This document shows, in pieces, positions 1-6,930 of a DNA stretch of 52,473 bases. This stretch comes from VFBF01 sp034440275 (GTDB lineage Bacteria > Pseudomonadota > Alphaproteobacteria > Caulobacterales > Aquidulcibacteraceae): assembly GCA_034440275.1 (NCBI GenBank), contig JAWXBS010000070.1, forward strand, positions 1 through 52,473, written 5' to 3'. The notes beneath the pieces were generated by a model. It ran no database searches, was not told the DNA's origin, and saw only the letters and a list, made by a program, of their open reading frames with translations. The position numbers were made by a program, and so were the translations under genes. Numbering within the stretch: the first letter of the stretch is position 1; each line of letters begins with the position of its first letter.

Positions 1-165
1 ATTCACAGGGGCGGGCGTGAGCAAGGTGTGGGGGTCGTGGGCGCCGGGGTGGAGAGAGAGCGGTCCCACCGTCCTGTGCCTGATCTGTCGGCCGGTTTCT
101 GACTCCCTATTCACAGACCTCGGACGCTCTGCGAAATCCGACGGCTTGGTGTAAGTACGCACGAC
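1..165. other. Probable right edge of chromosomal replication origin
   Basis: No gene is seen here. A 9-mer at 107-115 (CTATTCACA) differs by one base from the DnaA box TTATNCACA. The first bases of the window (ATTCACA) could be the end of another box cut by the window edge. A CcrM-type GANTC site (GACTC) lies at 101-105. The gene that follows is the DUF299 (RP001) gene, which with hemE flanks the origin in Caulobacter and Rickettsia. The origin call is an inference from these weak sites plus gene order, because hemE itself is outside the window. Confidence 0.5.
107..115 (+). promoter_or_regulatory. DnaA-box-like 9-mer
   Basis: CTATTCACA matches the DnaA consensus TTATNCACA at eight of nine positions and sits 51 nt before the DUF299 start codon, beside a GANTC methylation site at 101-105. 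One near-match is weak alone. It gains weight from the expected origin position next to an RP001/DUF299 gene. Confidence 0.4.
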
Positions 166-996
166 ATGACACCCAAGATCGGCACCTATTTCAACGTCCA
201 CCTCGTTTCCGACTCCACCGGCGAAACGCTGGCAGGGGTCATGCGGGCGTCATGCGCGCAGTTCGACAACATCCTGCCGATCGAACACTCCTATTACCTC
301 GTCCGCTCGACCCGGCAGCTGGAGCGGGTGCTCCGCGAGATCGAGACCGCGCCGGGTGTGGTCATGTTCACCCTGTCGAACGACGAAATGCGCGAGCGCC
401 TGGAAGTGCGCTGCAAGGAGCTGGGCATGGCCTGCGTCGCCGTGCTGGACCCGGTGCTCGATTCGCTCAGCCGCTATCTGGGGCAGGAGCTGAACCACCG
501 CATCGGCGCGGGCCGTGTGCTGGACGCCGATTATTTCCGCCGCATCGACGCGCTGAACTACGCCATGGCGCACGACGACGGGCAGCTGCAGCGGGAGTTC
601 ACCGACAGCGACGTCGTGCTCGTCGGCGTCAGCCGCACCTCCAAGACGCCAACCTGCGTCTACCTCGCCAACCGCGGCGTGAAGGCGGCGAACGTGCCGA
701 TCGTGCCGCATATCCCGCTGCCGCAGGCGTTGTTTGAGTCCGATGCGCCGCTGATCGTAGGGCTGATGGTTTCCGCGGACCGACTGATAAATGTGCGCCG
801 AAATCGTCTCGCCACGATGAAGGAGACGCGCGAGACCTCCTATGTGGACGAAGCGGCGGTGCGTGCGGAGATCCTGCACGCGCAGAAGGTGTTCGAGCGG
901 GAAGGGTGGCCGGTGATCGACGTGACGCGCCGCTCCGTGGAGGAAACGGCCGCCGCCGTGCTCAATCTCATTGCGGAGCGCCGCCGTGACGTCTGA
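166..996 (+). CDS. Pyruvate,phosphate dikinase / PEP synthase regulatory protein (DUF299, RP001 family)
   Basis: This is a bifunctional serine/threonine kinase and Pi-dependent phosphorylase that switches pyruvate,phosphate dikinase or PEP synthase on and off in the cytosol. The 276-residue length is typical of the family. The N-terminal LVSDSTGET motif (residues 13-21) and the P-loop-like GVSRTSKT (154-161) are both present. The sequence does not say which kinase is the target, since no ppdK or ppsA lies nearby. It is the first gene of a same-strand run (maf, aroE-coaE, dnaQ) with overlapping ends, so these are probably co-transcribed. The gene is the usual right-hand neighbour of the alphaproteobacterial origin. 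Confidence 0.93.
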   Translation: MTPKIGTYFNVHLVSDSTGETLAGVMRASCAQFDNILPIEHSYYLVRSTRQLERVLREIETAPGVVMFTLSNDEMRERLEVRCKELGMACVAVLDPVLDSLSRYLGQELNHRIGAGRVLDADYFRRIDALNYAMAHDDGQLQREFTDSDVVLVGVSRTSKTPTCVYLANRGVKAANVPIVPHIPLPQALFESDAPLIVGLMVSADRLINVRRNRLATMKETRETSYVDEAAVRAEILHAQKVFEREGWPVIDVTRRSVEETAAAVLNLIAERRRDV

Positions 997-1582
997 GATC
1001 ATTCTCGCTTCAGGCAGCGCCATCCGCGCGAAGATGCTGACCGAAGCGGGCGTTTCCTTCGTGGTCGACAAGCCGCGCGTGGACGAGGAAGCCGTGAAGC
1101 TCTCGCTGCGCGCGGAAAAGCTGAAGCCGCGCGACCAGGCCGATGCGCTGGCGCAGGTGAAGGCGGTGTCGGTGTCGAACCGGCGCGGCGGGCTGGTGAT
1201 CGGCGCGGATTCGATGGTCGCGCTCGGTGACGAGGTGCTCGACAAGCCGCAGACGCTCGCCGCCGCGAAGGACCACCTGCGCGCGATGAGCGGCAAGACG
1301 CACACGCTGATTTCCGCCGCGGTGGTCGCGCGGGACGGCACGCCGGTCTGGCGTCATATCATGGCGCCGCGTCTGAAGATGCGCGTGCTGAGCGACGGCT
1401 TCATCGACGACTATCTCGCGCAGATCGGTGAGGCCGCCATGCAGAGCGTCGGCGCGTATCAGCTCGAAGGTCTCGGCGCCCAGCTGTTCGAGAGCGTGGA
1501 GGGCGATTTCTTCGCGGTGCTCGGCCTGCCGCTGCTGCCGTTGCTGGCCTACCTGCGCGAGCAGGGGGCGATGCCACGATGA
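986..1582 (+). CDS. maf: Maf-family nucleoside triphosphate pyrophosphatase
   Basis: Maf proteins hydrolyse non-canonical or modified NTPs to monophosphates and have been linked to septum control. I chose the GTG at 986 because the product then begins MTSEIILASGS, the normal Maf N-terminus. A TTG at 971 would add five residues. The signature ASGSAIRAKML near the start and GADSMVALGD in the middle fit the alphaproteobacterial YceF-like branch, but the exact substrate (7-methyl-GTP or dTTP/UTP) cannot be read from sequence. The gene overlaps the DUF299 stop by 11 nt and the aroE start by 4 nt, so translation is probably coupled. Confidence 0.88.
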   Translation: MTSEIILASGSAIRAKMLTEAGVSFVVDKPRVDEEAVKLSLRAEKLKPRDQADALAQVKAVSVSNRRGGLVIGADSMVALGDEVLDKPQTLAAAKDHLRAMSGKTHTLISAAVVARDGTPVWRHIMAPRLKMRVLSDGFIDDYLAQIGEAAMQSVGAYQLEGLGAQLFESVEGDFFAVLGLPLLPLLAYLREQGAMPR

Positions 1583-3021
1583 GCATCACCGGCAAAACCA
1601 AAGTCCTGGCGCTGTTCGGCAACCCCGTCGCGCATTCGCTGTCGCCGCAGATGCATGCGGGATGGATCGCCGATCACAAGCTCGATGCGGTCTATGTGGC
1701 GCTGCCGCTGGACGCGAAGACGGCGGACGCCACGATGAAAGCGCTGAAGGGCGTGGGTTTTCACGGCGCCAATGTCACGGTGCCGTTCAAGGACGCCGCT
1801 GCGGCCGCCGCCGACTGGCAGGACGAAGCCGCTCTCGATCTCGGCGCGGCGAACATGCTGCAGTGGCACAACGGTGATCTCTTCGCGGCGAACACCGATG
1901 CCCCCGGTTTCGTCGCCGCGCTCGACGAACAGGCGCCGGACTGGAAGGGGCGGGTGAAACGCGCGCTCGTCATCGGCGCGGGCGGCGCGGCGAAAGCCAT
2001 CGCCTACGGGCTCGCGAAGGCGGGCGTCGCGCATATCGACATCGTAAATCGCTCCGAAGCGCGCGCGGCGGAAACGGCCACGGCGGTGGCGCCGTCGGCT
2101 GTCGTCGTGGCGGCGCGGCCCTGGAAAGAACTCTCTGCCGCGTTCGCGGAAGCGGACCTCATCGTCAACGCAACGACGCTCGGCATGGTCGGCAAGGATC
2201 GCGCGGACTGGCCGATGGATCACGCGAAAGACGGCGCCATCGTCGCCGACGCCGTCTATGCGCCGCTCGAAACGGATCTGTTGCGCCAGGCGCGCGCGCG
2301 GGGTCTCGATGTGGTCGACGGCCTCGCCATGCTGATCCATCAAGGCGCGCTCTCGTTCCAGCGCTGGTTCGAGATCACGCCGGACACGACGAAGGCGCGC
2401 GAGCGGCTGATGGCGATCCTCGGAGCGCGCATGAAACTGATCGGCCTCACCGGCTCCATCGGCATGGGCAAGAGCGCGACCGCGCAGATGTTCCGCGAGG
2501 AAGGCGTGCGCGTCTACGACGCCGACGCCGCCGTGCATGCGATCTACGAAAAGGGCGGCGCTGCGGTCGCGCCTGTGGAGGCCGCGTTCCCGGGTGTGGT
2601 GGTCGATGGGGCAATCGATCGCACGCTCCTGTTCAAGGCCGTGCTCGACGACGCCGAAGCGCTGAAGCGCCTCGAGGGCATTGTCCATCCGCTCGTCGCG
2701 CAGCTGCAGCTCACCTTCCTGTCAGAAGCCCGCGCGGCCGGCGCCGATCTGGTCATTCTCGATATTCCGCTCCTGTTCGAGAAGGGCGGGGACAAGCGGG
2801 TGGACGCCATCGTCGTCGTCTCCGCCCCCGCAGATGTGCAGCGGGAGCGGGTGCTGGCGCGGCCGGGCATGTCGCCGGAGAAGTTCGAGGCGATCCTCTC
2901 CAAGCAGACGCCGGACGCCGAAAAGCGCGAACGCGCGCACCATGTGATCGACACGGGGCAGGGCTTCGACCGCGCCCGCGCGCAGGTCCGATCCGTGCTG
3001 GACGCGCTGCGCAAATCTTAA
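1579..3021 (+). CDS. aroE-coaE: Shikimate dehydrogenase - dephospho-CoA kinase in-frame fusion (AroE-CoaE)
   Basis: One 480-codon frame carries two complete enzymes. Residues 1-284 are AroE, which reduces 3-dehydroshikimate with NADPH. It shows SLSPQMH near residue 20, catalytic Lys71 in NVTVPFK, Asp107 in NTDAPG, the nucleotide-binding GAGGAAKA (133-140) and HQGA at 254-257. Residues 285-480 are CoaE, which phosphorylates dephospho-CoA. Its P-loop GSIGMGKS is at 292-299. No stop codon separates them. The residue-285 Met codon (2431) is preceded by GGAG at 2422-2425, so a free CoaE could also be made by internal initiation. In related genomes the two genes are normally adjacent and separate. 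Whether a fused polypeptide is made in the cell is unknown. Confidence 0.9.
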   Translation: MSITGKTKVLALFGNPVAHSLSPQMHAGWIADHKLDAVYVALPLDAKTADATMKALKGVGFHGANVTVPFKDAAAAAADWQDEAALDLGAANMLQWHNGDLFAANTDAPGFVAALDEQAPDWKGRVKRALVIGAGGAAKAIAYGLAKAGVAHIDIVNRSEARAAETATAVAPSAVVVAARPWKELSAAFAEADLIVNATTLGMVGKDRADWPMDHAKDGAIVADAVYAPLETDLLRQARARGLDVVDGLAMLIHQGALSFQRWFEITPDTTKARERLMAILGARMKLIGLTGSIGMGKSATAQMFREEGVRVYDADAAVHAIYEKGGAAVAPVEAAFPGVVVDGAIDRTLLFKAVLDDAEALKRLEGIVHPLVAQLQLTFLSEARAAGADLVILDIPLLFEKGGDKRVDAIVVVSAPADVQRERVLARPGMSPEKFEAILSKQTPDAEKRERAHHVIDTGQGFDRARAQVRSVLDALRKS

Positions 3022-3033
3022 TATCCGGCGGGC

Positions 3034-3762
3034 ATGCGTGAAGTCGTCTTCGATACCGAAACCACCGGCCGCGACCCCGACACGGGCGACCGCATCGTCG
3101 AAGTCGCGTGCGTGGAGCTGATCAACTACCTGCCCACGGGCAAGACCTTCCACCGCTACATCAACCCGCAGCGCGACGTGCCCGAGGAAGTCGTGCGCGT
3201 GCACGGCCTGACGACGCGCTTTCTCAGCGACAAGAAGCTGTTCGGCGATCCCGATATCGTCGATGCGCTGTTCGATTTCTTCGAAGACAGCCCGATCATC
3301 GCGCACAATGCGGAGTTCGATCGCAAGTTCCTGAACGGCGAACTGATCCGCCTCGGTCGCCCGATCCTCGAAATGGATCGCTATATCGACAGCCTGAAGA
3401 TCGCGCGCGCGCTGTTTCCTGGCGCCGCCAACTCCCTCGATGCGCTCAGCCGCCGCTTCCAGCTCGACAGGCTCGGTTTCGATCTTGCCAAGCGCAAAGG
3501 CGCCGGCGGCCACGGCGCGCTGATCGACACCAAGATGCTGGCCGAGGTCTATCTCCAGCTGCGCGGCGGACGGGAGCGCAAGCTCTCCTTCGAAGTCGAC
3601 AAGCCGACCATGGACGCGAGCGGCGCGCCGCTGCCGCAGTTTGAGCGCCGTCCGCAACGCCCGACGCCGCTGGTGCGGGTGGTCCACGCCGACGAACGGG
3701 CCTCCCATGACGCGTTCATCGCGGAAATGGGGGACAACGCACTCTGGACGAAAACAGGGTAG
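3034..3762 (+). CDS. dnaQ: DNA polymerase III epsilon subunit (3'-5' proofreading exonuclease)
   Basis: This is the proofreading subunit of the replicative polymerase core. DEDDh exonuclease motifs are all visible: ExoI DTETTG with Asp7 and Glu9, ExoII AHNAEFD with Asp96, and ExoIII with His160 and Asp165. The length of 242 residues fits the family. The C-terminal part (about residue 190 on) is the variable region that contacts the alpha subunit. The gene starts 12 nt after the aroE-coaE stop, which is normal for this locus in Caulobacterales-like genomes. Confidence 0.95.
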   Translation: MREVVFDTETTGRDPDTGDRIVEVACVELINYLPTGKTFHRYINPQRDVPEEVVRVHGLTTRFLSDKKLFGDPDIVDALFDFFEDSPIIAHNAEFDRKFLNGELIRLGRPILEMDRYIDSLKIARALFPGAANSLDALSRRFQLDRLGFDLAKRKGAGGHGALIDTKMLAEVYLQLRGGRERKLSFEVDKPTMDASGAPLPQFERRPQRPTPLVRVVHADERASHDAFIAEMGDNALWTKTG

Positions 3763-3826
3763 GGCCCGGCCAGAAAATTCCGGAGGCGCGTAAGATTTCG
3801 GCGTAGGGGAGCGACCAATACGCTGA

Positions 3827-4342
3827 ATGATCGCTCTTACCCCTCCGAAGACCAGCGCCGAGCGCCGCTTTCTCGACTTTCTTGAGGGACAGCGCGGCAC
3901 GCTCTACAAGGTCGCCTATATCTATTGTCGCGACGCCGAGGAGCGCCGCGACCTGTTGCAGGACATGGTCGTCCAGCTCTGGCGGTCTTTCGACGGCTTC
4001 GACGGCCGCGCCGCGCCGGCGACGTGGACATGGCGGGTCGCGGTCAATGTCGCGATCTCGCATCGCCGCCGTCATGGCCGTCGCATCAAGGATGCGCTGC
4101 CGCTCGATCTCGCCTTCGATGTCGCCGACCAGAGCTTTGCGGGCGACAGCGACGCTTCCAGACGCCTGCGCGCGCTGGTGGACACGCTCGATGAAATGAA
4201 CCGCGCGCTGGTCCTGCTCCACTTCGAGGGCTTCGATCACGCCGAAATCGCCGGCCTGCTCGGCACGACCGCCGGCGCCGTCGCCACCCGTTTCAACCGC
4301 ATCAAGACGAAGCTGCGCGAGCAGCTCGCAAACGAGGAGTGA
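3827..4342 (+). CDS. ECF-type RNA polymerase sigma factor
   Basis: The 171-residue protein has the two-domain layout of extracytoplasmic-function sigma factors. Region 2 spans about residues 20-85 (core-binding and -10 recognition, RRDLLQDMVVQLWRSF and TWTWRVAVNVAISHRRR). Region 4 spans about 115-168, with a helix-turn-helix HAEIAGLLGTTAGAVATRF. The next gene starts 3 nt after its stop and encodes a four-helix membrane protein, the usual place for an anti-sigma partner. The target regulon is unknown, and no convincing autoregulated promoter was found in the 64 nt upstream. Confidence 0.88.
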   Translation: MIALTPPKTSAERRFLDFLEGQRGTLYKVAYIYCRDAEERRDLLQDMVVQLWRSFDGFDGRAAPATWTWRVAVNVAISHRRRHGRRIKDALPLDLAFDVADQSFAGDSDASRRLRALVDTLDEMNRALVLLHFEGFDHAEIAGLLGTTAGAVATRFNRIKTKLREQLANEE

Positions 4343-4345
4343 GTC

Positions 4346-5026
4346 ATGGAACTCGATGATCTGAAGGCCGAGTGGCGCGCGCGCGACGCCGTGCTGGCGC
4401 GTGAGCTGAAGCAGCAATCCGCCATGATGCGCGACGGGCTCGTCGAACGTCGCCTCGAACGCATCCGCCGGCGCGGCGCGATGGGGCCGTTCGGCCTCGC
4501 AGTCCACATCGCCTTCCTCGCGGGCTTCGGGCTTTATCTCGCGGACAACTGGGGCCGCTGGGAGTTCTTCGCGCCCGGCCTGTTGCTGATGATCTGGACG
4601 ATCGTCATGGGCGCGCTCACGATCGGCGAGCAGCAGCAATTGCGCGCAGTGGATTTCGGCGCGCCGGTGCTGGAGATCCAGCAGAAGCTTGCGCGGCTCG
4701 GCGCGGCGCGGGCGCGCGCGTTCCAGTGGGCGTTCCTGACCGGGCAGATCCTCTGGTGGATCCCGTTCTTCGTTGTCGTGATGTGGGGCGTGTTCGACGT
4801 CGATCTCTATCGCGCGTCGGACTTCATGCCGCGCTTCATGGCGATCAATATTGGCGTCGGCCTCGTGCTCGTCCCGGTGCTGTTGTGGGTCGCACATCTC
4901 GTCGGCCCTCGGCTTGCGGCCTCGGCCACAGGGCGGTCGGTGCTGGACAGCGTGATGGGTCGCGATCTCGCGGAAGCGCGCGCGCTGGCGCAGCGTCTGG
5001 CGCGGTTCGAGGCGGAGGCGGCTTAG
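4346..5026 (+). CDS. Four-helix membrane protein, candidate anti-sigma partner
   Basis: The 226-residue protein has a charged cytoplasmic N-terminus (1-45, rich in Glu, Arg and Lys) followed by predicted membrane segments at about 48-66, 74-94, 127-150 and 165-187, and a short charged tail. No zinc-binding anti-sigma motif (HxxxCxxC) is present. An anti-sigma role is therefore inferred only from the 3-nt spacing behind the ECF sigma gene. Family name not recognised. Its stop overlaps the convergent secB stop by 4 nt. Confidence 0.75.
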   Translation: MELDDLKAEWRARDAVLARELKQQSAMMRDGLVERRLERIRRRGAMGPFGLAVHIAFLAGFGLYLADNWGRWEFFAPGLLLMIWTIVMGALTIGEQQQLRAVDFGAPVLEIQQKLARLGAARARAFQWAFLTGQILWWIPFFVVVMWGVFDVDLYRASDFMPRFMAINIGVGLVLVPVLLWVAHLVGPRLAASATGRSVLDSVMGRDLAEARALAQRLARFEAEAA

Positions 5027-5523
5027 GCCGGCGGCGGCATTCCATCGCCGTTCTTGGCCTGCCGGTCACGCAATTGTGCGCGGTAGAGCGCGGCGAAGTC
5101 GATCGGGTCGATCAGCAGGGGCGGGTAGCCGCCCTCGCGCGTCACTTCCGCCAGCAGGCGACGGCTGAACGGGAACAGAAGACGCGGGCATTCGATCAGC
5201 AGCAGCGGCTCGACGTCCTCGGGCGGCACGTTCACGAACTGGAACACGCCCGAATAAACGAGCTCCGTGATGAACATCACGTCCTCGCCGCGCATGGCCT
5301 TGGCGCCGATGCGGAGATCGACCTCATACGCCTCGCCGTCCTGCAAAGGCCGCGCGTTCACGTCGATTCCCATGTCGATGGCGGGCGCAGCCTCGCCTTG
5401 GCGCACACCGGCGGCGGCCGTCGGGTTCTCGAATGACAGGTCTTTCACATACTGCGCGAGCACGCGCAGGTGCGGCGTGTCTCCTGCAGCTTGACCGCCG
5501 TCTGAACCGCCCGGAGTCGACAT
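5023..5523 (-). CDS. secB: Protein-export chaperone SecB
   Basis: SecB is a cytosolic tetrameric chaperone that keeps precursors unfolded and hands them to SecA. The 166-residue product matches the alphaproteobacterial family, with conserved LSFENP near residue 28, VFQFVNVPPEDVEPLLLIECPRLLFPF-type core (key residues IECPRLLFPF) and a proline-rich end. The ATG at 5523 was chosen because GAGAG lies about 7 nt upstream; an open frame continues further upstream but is not SecB-like. The gene is divergent from the Tim44-like gene across a 236-nt region with short repeats. Confidence 0.95.
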   Translation of the reverse strand: MSTPGGSDGGQAAGDTPHLRVLAQYVKDLSFENPTAAAGVRQGEAAPAIDMGIDVNARPLQDGEAYEVDLRIGAKAMRGEDVMFITELVYSGVFQFVNVPPEDVEPLLLIECPRLLFPFSRRLLAEVTREGGYPPLLIDPIDFAALYRAQLRDRQAKNGDGMPPPA

Positions 5524-5641
5524 GCCTAACTCTCGAATGCTGGAAATTGTTGAGGGTCTGCGGGCTAACATGCGTCGGTGGGGGTCGCAACAGCGCCACA
5601 CTGTGGCCAGACCAGATGCCCATGGCGCGCATGGTCGCGGG

Positions 5642-5671
5642 GTTTCCCCGCAGTTTCCCCACAGTTTCCCC
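5642..5671. repeat. Three direct GTTTCCCC repeats, 11-bp period
   Basis: GTTTCCCC occurs at 5642-5649, 5653-5660 and 5664-5671, exactly one helical turn apart, in the 236-nt gap between secB and the Tim44-like gene. A separate 10-bp perfect palindrome, AGTGCGCACT, is at 5702-5711. The spacing suggests cooperative binding of a protein to one DNA face. No known regulator is recognised. Confidence 0.6.
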
Positions 5672-5759
5672 TGGGCCGCATACACACTGGCGCCGCCCCC
5701 CAGTGCGCACTATCTGTGAGTGTCCCCGAAGTGTTTGAGCAGAGTTTGGAGCAGAGCCG

Positions 5760-6365
5760 GTGTCCAGGGAGCTGATCGAAGTCCTGATCCTCGCGGCAGT
5801 CGCCGTGGTCGTGATCGGGCGGTTTTTCAGCGTGCTGGGTCAGCGACGCGGTTCCGATCGCCCGGCCGCTCCGCAAGAGCCGCGCCCCGCGACTGTCGAT
5901 GCCGGCGGCTCAACCCAGCCGTATCCCTCGCCGATGCCGACCGCCGCGCCGCCCATGGCGTCTGTTGGCGTTGCATCCATTCTCGCGGTTGACCCCGCAT
6001 TCGACCCCGCCGCCTTCGTCGGCGGCGCGCGCTCGGCGTATGAGCTGATCGTCACCGCTTTCGCCGCCGGCGATCGCGCTGCGCTCAGCCCGCTACTCAG
6101 CCCGCGTGTGTTCGAGTCCTACGCCAAGGCCATCGACGAACGCGAAGCGACCGGCGGGAAAGGACCCGAACTGGTGCGCCTGAAGACGGCGGAAATCGCC
6201 GACGCGCGTGTTGAAGACAACATCGCCCGCATCGCGGTGCGCTTCGAGGCCGAACTTGCGGAAGGCGCTCACGGCCTGCGCGAAACGAAGGAGCGCTGGA
6301 CTTTCGAGCGCGACATTCGTTCGCGCGATCCGAACTGGCGTCTCGCCGGCGTCGCGCAAGCCTGA
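5760..6365 (+). CDS. Tim44-like (TimA) domain membrane protein
   Basis: The 201-residue protein has one N-terminal membrane segment (about residues 6-27), a Pro/Ala-rich linker (30-75) and a Tim44-like domain (about 80-200, containing YELIVTAFAAGDRAAL and LLSPRVFESY). Bacterial TimA proteins are inner-membrane proteins related to mitochondrial Tim44; their precise role is unsettled. The start is GTG at 5760, with GGAG 8-11 nt upstream. The gene sits opposite secB and before an Smr gene, the standard arrangement in alphaproteobacteria, although the often adjacent MltA transglycosylase gene is absent here. Confidence 0.85.
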   Translation: MSRELIEVLILAAVAVVVIGRFFSVLGQRRGSDRPAAPQEPRPATVDAGGSTQPYPSPMPTAAPPMASVGVASILAVDPAFDPAAFVGGARSAYELIVTAFAAGDRAALSPLLSPRVFESYAKAIDEREATGGKGPELVRLKTAEIADARVEDNIARIAVRFEAELAEGAHGLRETKERWTFERDIRSRDPNWRLAGVAQA

Positions 6366-6374
6366 GTGTGATCG

Positions 6375-6926
6375 ATGAGCCGCCCGCCGAAGAAGGGCGG
6401 TCTCTCCGCCGATGAAGAAGATCTGTGGCGCAAGGTGACGCGCACGGTGCGCCCGCTTGCGCGGCGCGATGCGCTCGTCGCCCGCAAAGCGCCCATACTT
6501 CTGAGAGCGCCGACGGTCTCCGCTGCAGCTCGTGAACCGACGCCGCTTCTTCCGCCTGTCGTTGCGCACAAGAAGAAAGCGATCGGCACGCTGGCCGATC
6601 GTTCGCCGGAAAAGCGTGTGCGGCGCGGCAAGCTCGATGTCGGCGCCAAACTCGATCTGCATGGCTTCACGCAGGAAGAAGCGCGCGGGGTGCTGATGCG
6701 CTTCCTGCTGCATGCGCGCGCGGACGATGTGCGCGTGGCGCTCGTCGTGACCGGGAAGGGCGGGCGGTTGCGCTCCGGTGAAACCGCTCCGGGCGTGCTC
6801 AAGCAGCGTCTGCCGGAATGGCTCGCGGGCGGTGAGCTGCGGCCGCTGGTCTCCGGCTACGCCGAAGCGCACCAGCGCCACGGCGGCGGGGGGGCCTACT
6901 ACGTGTTTCTGAAAGCAGGCGACTGA
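6375..6926 (+). CDS. Smr-domain protein (putative endonuclease)
   Basis: This 183-residue protein has a basic, low-complexity N-terminal half and a C-terminal Smr domain of about 90 residues. The diagnostic LDLHG is at 93-97 and TGKG at 126-129. Smr (MutS2 C-terminal) domains nick DNA or RNA. The stand-alone form is common in alphaproteobacteria, but its substrate is not established. The gene starts 9 nt after the Tim44-like gene and is probably co-transcribed with it. Confidence 0.88.
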   Translation: MSRPPKKGGLSADEEDLWRKVTRTVRPLARRDALVARKAPILLRAPTVSAAAREPTPLLPPVVAHKKKAIGTLADRSPEKRVRRGKLDVGAKLDLHGFTQEEARGVLMRFLLHARADDVRVALVVTGKGGRLRSGETAPGVLKQRLPEWLAGGELRPLVSGYAEAHQRHGGGGAYYVFLKAGD

Positions 6927-6930
6927 GCGT

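Noticed and set aside
250..1341. Long reverse open frame over the DUF299 and maf genes
   Set aside because: It is antisense to two well-supported genes; such frames are expected from high GC content.
3763..3826. Possible ECF autoregulated promoter
   Set aside because: No paired -35/-10 motif with correct spacing could be recognised.
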